Of a DNA stretch of 39,071 bases, positions 32,606 through 39,071 are shown in pieces. The stretch comes from Bacteroidales bacterium (GTDB lineage Bacteria > Bacteroidota > Bacteroidia > Bacteroidales > UBA932): positions 1 to 39,071 of the forward strand of contig JAFQAR010000057.1 in assembly GCA_017399905.1 (NCBI GenBank). Reading direction: 5' to 3'. The first letter of the stretch is position 1. Each line of letters starts with the position of its first letter. The notes under the pieces were generated by a model. The model worked only from the letters and a program-made list of their open reading frames with translations, was not told the DNA's origin and searched no databases. Both the position numbers and the translations under genes were made by a program.

Positions 32606-34926
32606 GCATCCTTCCAGTCCACGGCTATTCCGCTCTTGTCCTTGGTCAGGCTTACGCGCAGCTTGCCGCCGCTTCTGCCGCCTCCGAGCATCCTGTCTGT
32701 TATGATACGTTCCGACACAGGATTCTCGAGATATGTCTGGATAGCCCTTTTCAGAGGTCTTGCCCCGTAGCTCGGGTCATATCCGGCATCAGCCACGAAT
32801 CTCTTCGCTGATGCGGTCACGACCAGCTCGAATCCGGCCTCGCTCACTCTCGACTTGAGGCCCTTGAGCTCTATGTCGATGATCTTTTCGATGTCCTCTT
32901 TCGTGAGGGCGTTGAAATACACCTGCTCGTCGACCCTGTTGATGAATTCAGGAGGGAATGACTTTCTGACGGCTTTTTCCATTACGGCCTTGCGGTTGCC
33001 GCGCACATTGCGGCCGGCTGTGCTGAAGCCTACACCGTTGCCGTATTCCTCAAGTTCGCGGCTTCCTACGTTCGAGGTCATTATCACTATCGTGTTGCGG
33101 AAGTTCACGGTCCTTCCGTTGCTGTCGGTCAGTCGTCCTTCATCCATGACCTGAAGAAGAAGGTTGAAGACATCAGGATGTGCCTTCTCTATCTCGTCCA
33201 GCAGCACCACGCAATACGGCTTGCGCCTCACCCTTTCGCTGAGTTGTCCGCCTTCCTCGAATCCTACGTATCCCGGAGGCGCTCCGATGAGTCTGGATAC
33301 ATTGAATTTCTCCATGTATTCGCTCATGTCGAGCCTTATCATATTCTCTTCTGAATCAAAGAGATACTCGGCTATGGACTTTGCCAGCTGTGTCTTTCCC
33401 ACGCCTGTCGGTCCGAAGAACAGGAATGTTCCTATCGGCTTTCCCGGATCCTTGATTCCTGCGCGGTTCCTCTGTATTGCCCTGACGACCTTTTCAATCG
33501 CCTCACTCTGGCCGATTATCCTTTTCTGCAGCACTTCGTTCATCTTCATTAGCCTGCTGCTTTCGTTCTCGGCGACCCTTCCTGACGGTATTCCCGTCAT
33601 CTTCGATATGATGACGGCCACATCCTCGGCTGTGACGGTGCCGTTCTTCTTCGGATTCTTGAGCCGTACCATGGAACCGGCCTCATCCATCGCGTCAATC
33701 GCTTTGTCGGGCAGACAGCGGTCTGTGATGTAGCGCTCCGACATACGGACACATGCCTCTATGGCCTCACGTGTGTATGTCACGTTGTGATGGATCTCAT
33801 AGTTGGTCTTGAGCTTTTCCAGGATGGATATGGAATGTTGGATGTCGGTGTGCTCGACCATGATCTTCTGGAATCTCCTGTCGAGAGCTCCGTCCTTTTC
33901 GACTATCTTTCTGAATTCATCCATGGTGGTGGCTCCGATGCACTGGATATCGCCCCTGGCGAGGGCAGGCTTGAGCATGTTGGCGGCGTCGAGGCTGCCT
34001 GATGCTCCTCCCGCACCCACGATGGTGTGGAACTCGTCGATGAACAGGATCACGTCAGGCCTTGAAGCCACTTCGTTTATGATCGATTTAAGCCTTTTTT
34101 CGAAGTCTCCGCGATATTTCGTTCCTGCGACTATGGAGCCAAGGTCAAGTGAGATAAGCTTCTTGTCTGCCAGTACCGGCGGAATGTCTCCGTTTACTAT
34201 CTTTATCGCGATGCCCTCCACAATTGCGGATTTTCCGACACCGGGGTCACCTACGAGCATAGGATTGTTCTTGCGTCTGCGTCCGAGTATCTGGATGACC
34301 CTCTGGATCTCGTCATCCCTTCCCACGAGAGGGTCGAGCTTGCCTTCCCTTGCTGCCTGGGTGATGTCATATCCGAACTCTTCCAGCGGGGAAGTCTTCG
34401 CCTCCTCTTCTTCCCTGACCTGCCTTATCCTGATCTGAGGAGCTTCTTCCTCATCTTGCGCTCCGTCTTCTTCCTGTCCTCTGTCCAGCATCGAGTTCCT
34501 GTCCATGTATCTGTAGATCATGCCGTAATCTACGCCCATGTCGTTCATGTATGTGCATCCGTATGATCCTCCGGCACGCATCAGGGCCAGAAGGAGGTGG
34601 GGAGAGGATGCCTGCCTGCTCTTGAGCTTTGTGGCTTCCAGTATTGTGAAGCTCAGCACATTCTGTGTTCCGCGTGAGAAAGTGACCTTGTCAATGTCGG
34701 AATACGGGATGTGTTCGTTGGTGAATATCCGGCTGTCTATGAACTGCTTGAGCTCTTCGTTGTTTATTCCTGTCCCGGTCAGGGCATCTGCTGCGGAGTT
34801 CTCCCTGTGACGCAGTATGCCGAGGAAAAGATGGTCCGGCGCAATGCCGTAGCTGCCCGTCCTCATGGCTTCTTCGCGTGAGTAGTTTATTATCGAATTC
34901 AGTTCGTCAGATATGCTGATTTCCAT
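32602..34926 (-). CDS. clpC: ATP-dependent Clp protease ATP-binding subunit, ClpC type without M domain
   Basis: The protein has 774 residues from the ATG at 34926. It is a two-ring-domain AAA+ unfoldase that delivers substrates to ClpP. Order: two Clp-N repeats (about 1-140), an acidic linker, D1 with Walker A GDPGVGKS (226-233) and Walker B ILFIDEF (293-299), and D2 with Walker A GPTGVGKT (505-512), Walker B VVLLDEI (573-579) and the VGF loop (632-634) that docks on ClpP. D2 is most like Bacteroidetes ClpC. The coiled-coil middle domain that ClpC has between AGS.VRL and VT..DVA is absent: residues 417-430 join directly. ClpA also lacks it, but the sequence is ClpC-like. It diverges from gyrA, and a frame extension to 34977 crosses the promoter. 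Confidence 0.92.
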   Translation of the reverse strand: MEISISDELNSIINYSREEAMRTGSYGIAPDHLFLGILRHRENSAADALTGTGINNEELKQFIDSRIFTNEHIPYSDIDKVTFSRGTQNVLSFTILEATKLKSRQASSPHLLLALMRAGGSYGCTYMNDMGVDYGMIYRYMDRNSMLDRGQEEDGAQDEEEAPQIRIRQVREEEEAKTSPLEEFGYDITQAAREGKLDPLVGRDDEIQRVIQILGRRRKNNPMLVGDPGVGKSAIVEGIAIKIVNGDIPPVLADKKLISLDLGSIVAGTKYRGDFEKRLKSIINEVASRPDVILFIDEFHTIVGAGGASGSLDAANMLKPALARGDIQCIGATTMDEFRKIVEKDGALDRRFQKIMVEHTDIQHSISILEKLKTNYEIHHNVTYTREAIEACVRMSERYITDRCLPDKAIDAMDEAGSMVRLKNPKKNGTVTAEDVAVIISKMTGIPSGRVAENESSRLMKMNEVLQKRIIGQSEAIEKVVRAIQRNRAGIKDPGKPIGTFLFFGPTGVGKTQLAKSIAEYLFDSEENMIRLDMSEYMEKFNVSRLIGAPPGYVGFEEGGQLSERVRRKPYCVVLLDEIEKAHPDVFNLLLQVMDEGRLTDSNGRTVNFRNTIVIMTSNVGSRELEEYGNGVGFSTAGRNVRGNRKAVMEKAVRKSFPPEFINRVDEQVYFNALTKEDIEKIIDIELKGLKSRVSEAGFELVVTASAKRFVADAGYDPSYGARPLKRAIQTYLENPVSERIITDRMLGGGRSGGKLRVSLTKDKSGIAVDWKDA

Positions 34927-34974
34927 ATACCGTTCTGTTTTATTTCTATGTGGAATAAATTCATCTTGATTGCA

Positions 34975-34982
34975 CAAATTTA
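34975..34982 (-). promoter_or_regulatory. Candidate -7 element of the clpC promoter
   Basis: On the minus strand TAAATTTG matches TAnnTTTG and lies about 49 bases before the clpC start codon. It shows that the start lies at 34926 and not at 34977. Its -33 region overlaps the opposing gyrA -7 element. Confidence 0.45.
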
Positions 34983-34994
34983 CTAAAAAAATTG

Positions 34995-35002
34995 TAACTT
35001 TG
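34995..35002 (+). promoter_or_regulatory. Candidate -7 element of the gyrA promoter
   Basis: TAACTTTG followed by C fits TAnnTTTG. A TTG lies 22 bp upstream, just beyond the ideal spacing. gyrA starts 42 bases downstream. Confidence 0.5.
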
Positions 35003-35044
35003 CGGGGATATGCTTAAAACTGTAAAAAGATAAGAAAACATCAT

Positions 35045-37534
35045 ATGGAAAATGAGGTAAAGACAGGTAGGATAGAGCAGGTGAACATCGACCAGCAGAT
35101 GAGAAGCGCGTACATCGACTATTCGATGTCGGTCATAGTGTCCCGTGCTCTTCCTGATGTGAGGGATGGTTTCAAGCCGGTGCACAGAAGGGTGCTTTTC
35201 GGAATGGACGGACTTGGACTCAGGCATACAAGCCAGACCAAGAAGTCTGCACGTATCGTCGGAGAAGTTCTCGGTAAGTTCCATCCGCATGGAGACTCGA
35301 GCGTATACGATGCGATGGCACGTATGGCCCAGGACTGGAGCCTTAGATATCCGCTTGTGTTCGGACAGGGTAACTTCGGTTCTATGGATGGTGACCCGGT
35401 AGCTGCAATGCGTTATACCGAGGCCAAGCTCTCCAAGCTTTCTGACGAGGTTCTTGCAGATCTTGAAAAGGATACGGTAGATTTCCAGAACAACTTCGAC
35501 GATTCGCTTCAGGAGCCGACCGTGCTCCCGACAAAGGTTCCGCTTCTGCTTCTGAACGGTTCTTCAGGTATCGCTGTAGGTATGGCGACCAATATGGCAC
35601 CGCACAACCTCACCGAGTGCTGCGACGCCATCTGCGCATATGTCGACAATCCCGACATAACCGTCGAGGAGCTGATGCAGTATGTCAAGGGACCGGATTT
35701 CCCTACAGGAGGAATCATCCAGGGACGTCAGGGCATCAAGGATGCATTCGAGACAGGACGTGGTCGTATCGTGATCCGTTCCAAGACAGAGATCGAGGTG
35801 AGTGATTCAGGCAGGGAGACGATAGTCGTGACCGAGATTCCTTATATGGTCAACAAGCGTGAGATGATCGAGAAGATCGCCGAGCTTGTGGAGACCAAGA
35901 AGATCGACGGAATCGCATATATCAACGATGAGACTACGATGAAGGGCGTGCGCATCGTTATCCGCCTCAAGAAGGATGCGAATGCGAATGTGGTGCTCAA
36001 CATGCTCTACAAGTACTCGCCGCTTCAGTCAAGCTTCTCTGTGAACAACGTTGCTCTCGTGAACGGACGTCCGCGTACGCTGAACCTCAAGGACCTTATC
36101 AAGTATTTCGTAAGACACAGGCATGATGTCATCGTAAGAAGGACCAGATTCGACCTTGAGAAGGCTCAGAAGAGGGCGCATATCCTCGAGGGACTCCTTA
36201 AGGCTCTTGATGTCATCGACCAGATAATCAACATCATACGCGCTTCGAAGAGCGTTGAGGACGCCAAGAACGAACTCATGGCTACATTCGGATTCACCGA
36301 TGTACAGGCGACGGCGATCGTGGAGATGCGTCTTCGTCAGCTCACAGGACTCGAGAGGGAGAAGCTCCAGAGCGAGTATGACGAGCTCATGAAGTTCATC
36401 AGATACTGCCAGGATGTCCTTGCGGACGAGAAGCTCCAGATGGGTATCATCAAGGACGAGACCCTTGAGATGAAGGAGAAGTACGGTGATGCGAGGAGGA
36501 CTGAAATTGCACTTTCTGCAGAGGAATTCAATCCGGAGGACTTCTATGCCGACGAGGATGTGGTGATCACGATATCGCATCTCGGCTACATCAAGAGGAC
36601 CTCGCTTACCGAGTATCGTCTCCAGAACAGGGGAGGAGTAGGCATGAAGGGCAGCGCGACACGTGAGGAGGATTTCATAGAGCACATCTATGTGGCCAAC
36701 ATGCACAGCACAATGCTTCTCTTCACTCAGAACGGACGTTGCTACTGGCTCAAGGTGTACGAGATTCCTGAGGGATCACGCGCTTCCAAGGGCCGTGCTA
36801 TCCAGAATGTCATCAACATCGAGCCTGATGACAAGATCAAGACATATCTCAATGTGAAGAACCTCAAGGATGAGGACTATGTAAACAACAATTACATCGT
36901 TCTCGGTACCAAGAGAGGTATAATCAAGAAGACTTCGCTGGAAGCTTATTCAAGACCTCGCGCAAACGGAGTTATTGCAATCACTGTCCGTGAAGGTGAT
37001 GAGCTGCTGGACGCGATACTCACAAACGGCAATTGCGAGATACTTCTTGCAGGACGTAACGGCCGTTGCTGCCGTTTCGATGAGGCTGATGCGAGAGCCC
37101 TTGGAAGAACGGCTTCAGGAGTCCGTGGCATAAATATTGATGAAGATGACGAGGTAATAGGTATGATGGCATATGATCCGACTGCAGAAGATGCATCGGC
37201 TCACAGCCTTCTTGTAGTCAGTGAGCATGGATACGGAAAGCGCTCGGACTTCGACGAATATCGCAAGACCAACAGAGGTGGCAAAGGTGTAAAGACATTG
37301 AACATTACTGAAAAGACAGGCGTGCTTGTCGCCATGAAGAATGTTACCGATGAAAATGACCTCATGATCATCAATCGTTCGGGAATCACTATCAGGATGG
37401 CGGTTTCAGACATAAAGGTGGCCGGAAGGGCAACTCAGGGTGTACGTCTTATCAATATCAAGGATGGCGACTCCATTGCTGCAATTTCAGCTGTCAACAA
37501 GAGTGAAGACGAACAGACACCGAATGAAGAATAA
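35045..37534 (+). CDS. gyrA: DNA gyrase subunit A
   Basis: GyrA is the DNA-cleaving subunit of gyrase, which adds negative supercoils. The protein has 829 residues, normal for Bacteroidetes. The catalytic Tyr124 lies in [11 protein letters not shown]. The quinolone-determining region reads [15 protein letters not shown]: the residues matching E. coli Ser83 and Asp87 are Ser85 and Asp89, the usual susceptible forms. The C-terminal beta-pinwheel begins near residue 500, and its GyrA box is QNRGGVG, a form seen in this phylum. The C-terminus is acidic ([12 protein letters not shown]). ParC is the main alternative, but the GyrA box and length support GyrA. A TPR gene follows after 24 bases. Confidence 0.96.
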   Translation: MENEVKTGRIEQVNIDQQMRSAYIDYSMSVIVSRALPDVRDGFKPVHRRVLFGMDGLGLRHTSQTKKSARIVGEVLGKFHPHGDSSVYDAMARMAQDWSLRYPLVFGQGNFGSMDGDPVAAMRYTEAKLSKLSDEVLADLEKDTVDFQNNFDDSLQEPTVLPTKVPLLLLNGSSGIAVGMATNMAPHNLTECCDAICAYVDNPDITVEELMQYVKGPDFPTGGIIQGRQGIKDAFETGRGRIVIRSKTEIEVSDSGRETIVVTEIPYMVNKREMIEKIAELVETKKIDGIAYINDETTMKGVRIVIRLKKDANANVVLNMLYKYSPLQSSFSVNNVALVNGRPRTLNLKDLIKYFVRHRHDVIVRRTRFDLEKAQKRAHILEGLLKALDVIDQIINIIRASKSVEDAKNELMATFGFTDVQATAIVEMRLRQLTGLEREKLQSEYDELMKFIRYCQDVLADEKLQMGIIKDETLEMKEKYGDARRTEIALSAEEFNPEDFYADEDVVITISHLGYIKRTSLTEYRLQNRGGVGMKGSATREEDFIEHIYVANMHSTMLLFTQNGRCYWLKVYEIPEGSRASKGRAIQNVINIEPDDKIKTYLNVKNLKDEDYVNNNYIVLGTKRGIIKKTSLEAYSRPRANGVIAITVREGDELLDAILTNGNCEILLAGRNGRCCRFDEADARALGRTASGVRGINIDEDDEVIGMMAYDPTAEDASAHSLLVVSEHGYGKRSDFDEYRKTNRGGKGVKTLNITEKTGVLVAMKNVTDENDLMIINRSGITIRMAVSDIKVAGRATQGVRLINIKDGDSIAAISAVNKSEDEQTPNEE

Positions 37535-37558
37535 CAAATAACTTAATACCAAAACATT

Positions 37559-38881
37559 ATGAAAAGAATTTTGATCGCATTGGCAGTTCTCCTTTCAGTA
37601 CAGGTGGCTGATGCACAGACTAAGACTCCGGAAGTTGCAAAGAAGGCTGTCGAGGCAGCTGATGCAGCGGCTCAGAATCCTAAGAAGGCAGTGAAGGTCG
37701 CTACATGGCTCAAGCTCGCAACTTCTTATATGGATGCTTACAATGCTCCGGCAGGAAACGCTTGGGTTGGTGCCACAAAGCAGGAACTCGCACTCCTCAT
37801 GGCAGGACAGAAGCCGTTATCAGTCGAGAGTGTGGTTATCGAGGGCCAGCCTTTCCAGAAGGAGATTTATGCTGACAAGGAGTTCTACTTCAATGAGGCA
37901 GGACAGCTTCTCATCATCAATGTTACAAAGCCTGTAGTCGAGGACGCTCTTGCAAAGGCTGTTGAGGCTTACAAGAAGGCGTATGAGGTTGACGTCAAGA
38001 AGTCAAAGGTAAAGGATATCAATACCGGTCTTCAGACAATCGCTCAGAAGTATCTTGACGAGGGTATGAACAGCTATACTTTCGGAAACCTTGCAGAGGC
38101 AAGCCAGCTCTTCGAGAAGGCTGCTGAGGCATCTGCTACAGCTCCTCTTTCAAAGGTGGATACTACAGCTCTTTACAATGCAGGTTTCACTGCATGGGCG
38201 GTAAAGGACTATGAGAGAGCAAAGACTTTCTTCGAGAAGTGCCTTGAGAACAAGTACTATTATGAGGGTGGCGAGGTATATGCAAAGCTTGCTGACGTAT
38301 ACAAGAACCTCGGTGATTCTGCAAAGGCAGTAGAGACTCTCGAGACAGGTTTCTCTGCGTTCCCACAGAGCCAGAGCATCCTCATCGGACTCATCAACTA
38401 CTATATCGAGAGCGGCGAGAACGCTGACCGTCTCTTCGTCCTCATCGACGAGGCCAAGAAGAACGAGCCTAACAATGCATCTCTCTACTACGTTGAGGGT
38501 AATATCCACAAGCAGCTCGGAAATGTTGAGAAGGCTGTGGAATCTTACTATGAGTGCGCAAAGATCAACCCTGAGTATGAGTTCGGTTACATCGGAGCAG
38601 GTATCCTCTTTTATGAGCGCGCAGTCGAGCTTTCTGACAAGGCTTCAAACGAGTTCGATGACAAGAAGTATGAGGCTCTCGTAGCACAGGTTGAGGAGGC
38701 TCTCCTCAACGCTCTCGAGCCATTCGAGAAGGCATATTCAGTGTCAAAGGATCCTTCTCTCAAGGTAAGCATCGCTGAGTACCTCAAGAATATCTACTAT
38801 CGTTTCAGCTCTAAGGGTGCCCAGTATGAGGAAGGCTATAACAAGTACAACGAAATCGTACGTACAGGAAACGCAATCTAA
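37559..38881 (+). CDS. Exported tetratricopeptide-repeat protein
   Basis: The protein has 440 residues with a signal peptide MKRILIALAVLLSVQVADAQ. Residues about 155-400 hold TPR-like helical pairs, for example DEGMNSYTFGNLAEASQLFEKAAEA, ALYNAGFTAWAVKDYERAKTFFEKCL, YAKLADVYKNLGDSAKAVETLETGF and YYVEGNIHKQLGNVEKAVESYYECAKINP. The N-terminal part is Ala/Lys-rich and helical. TPR folds bind proteins; the partner is unknown. It lies directly behind gyrA, a common order in Bacteroidetes, and is followed by a strong terminator. Confidence 0.85.
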   Translation: MKRILIALAVLLSVQVADAQTKTPEVAKKAVEAADAAAQNPKKAVKVATWLKLATSYMDAYNAPAGNAWVGATKQELALLMAGQKPLSVESVVIEGQPFQKEIYADKEFYFNEAGQLLIINVTKPVVEDALAKAVEAYKKAYEVDVKKSKVKDINTGLQTIAQKYLDEGMNSYTFGNLAEASQLFEKAAEASATAPLSKVDTTALYNAGFTAWAVKDYERAKTFFEKCLENKYYYEGGEVYAKLADVYKNLGDSAKAVETLETGFSAFPQSQSILIGLINYYIESGENADRLFVLIDEAKKNEPNNASLYYVEGNIHKQLGNVEKAVESYYECAKINPEYEFGYIGAGILFYERAVELSDKASNEFDDKKYEALVAQVEEALLNALEPFEKAYSVSKDPSLKVSIAEYLKNIYYRFSSKGAQYEEGYNKYNEIVRTGNAI

Positions 38882-38903
38882 TCGCTTCCTTGCATATATG
38901 AAC

Positions 38904-38937
38904 GAAGAAGAGCAGGTCACGCCTGCTCTTCTTTTTT
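38904..38937 (+). terminator. Strong intrinsic terminator of gyrA-TPR
   Basis: GAAGAGCAGG (38907-38916) pairs with CCTGCTCTTC (38922-38931) around TCACG, extended by two A-T pairs and one G-T pair into a run of six T (38932-38937). Confidence 0.9.
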
Positions 38938-38939
38938 AT

Positions 38940-39071
38940 GTACGCCCAGCATGGGCATGTTCTAACGGGTGAAAGTCCCTAATGCGCCCTAATGGCGGGA
39001 AGCATATAGCCAAGGGCAAGGGTGTCCATCGTGAGGTGGAATCTGAAGGAAGCCGGCGGCAAAAGCCTGGC
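38940..39071 (+). mobile_element. 5' end of a group II intron (ribozyme domain I), truncated by window
   Basis: From about 38940 the sequence carries typical domain I signatures of bacterial group II introns: the 5' stretch TACGCCCAGCATGGGC, the ACGGGTGAAAGTCCCT motif, the CAAGGGTGTCC segment and the GAATCTGAAGGAAGCCGGCGG stretch (39038-39059). The boundary near GTACG at 38940 is approximate, because the usual start is GUGYG. The rest of the ribozyme and any reverse transcriptase/maturase gene lie beyond the window. It begins directly behind the T-run of the TPR terminator. Confidence 0.85.

Noticed and set aside
33164-34438. Plus-strand open frames of 189 and 211 residues inside clpC
   Set aside because: They are antisense shadows of ClpC, with Ser/Pro/Ile-rich composition and no promoter or start context.
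1-39071. CRISPR arrays, tRNA, rRNA and integrase genes
   Set aside because: I looked for spaced direct repeats, cloverleaf and rRNA segments and integrase/transposase frames and saw none, apart from the group II intron end.

Overview
The window looks like chromosomal DNA from a member of the Bacteroidales. Several signs agree. There are Na+-NQR, a SusC/SusD pair with many Bacteroidetes-only lipoprotein families (DUF4493, DUF6359, DUF4906, DUF4458, BACON, DUF4843/4984-like, DUF5003-like), DUF4293, and promoters of the Bacteroides type (TTTG or TTG, 19-21 bp, TAnnTTTG). Most genes lack a Shine-Dalgarno sequence. I cannot name the genus; the moderate GC content suggests a gut or rumen lineage rather than a classic low-GC Bacteroides, but that is inference.

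Layout. 1-1337 (minus): nqrA, cut by the window edge. 1494-3950: a UvrD/PcrA helicase. 3943-4252: a promoter, a strong hairpin (possible small RNA or attenuator) and a second promoter. 4253-7688: two surface lipoproteins (DUF4493+DUF6359; DUF4906+Big_2). 7798-23250: a tight nine-gene operon with a near-consensus promoter. It encodes a SusC-type TonB-dependent transporter, SusD, a DUF4984-like lipoprotein, a DUF5003-like repeat lipoprotein, two leucine-rich-repeat lipoproteins (one with BACON domains), a subtilisin-like protease lipoprotein, a DUF1573 protein and a small lipocalin-like lipoprotein. It ends in a palindrome shared with a convergent membrane-bound LytTR regulator (23242-24135, minus).

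24315-27998: a fatty acid synthesis cluster fabH-fabK-fabF-fabZ. Then DUF4293 (minus), a nucleoside phosphorylase, and a minus-strand group: an alpha/beta hydrolase, an AI-2E-family permease and a HAD phosphatase. A 43-residue small ORF on the plus strand lies between the phosphatase and clpC. The clpC gene lacks the usual middle domain and diverges from gyrA. gyrA is followed by a secreted TPR protein, a strong terminator and, directly behind its T-tract, the 5' end of a group II intron that runs out of the window.

The most interesting system is the nine-gene operon. It carries no visible glycoside hydrolase but does carry a surface protease, LRR binding proteins and a SusCD importer, so it reads as a protein- or peptide-foraging locus rather than a polysaccharide one. 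Other points worth a second look are the ClpC without M domain, the intron behind the terminator, the unannotated small ORF and the candidate leader or small RNA at 3979-4051.
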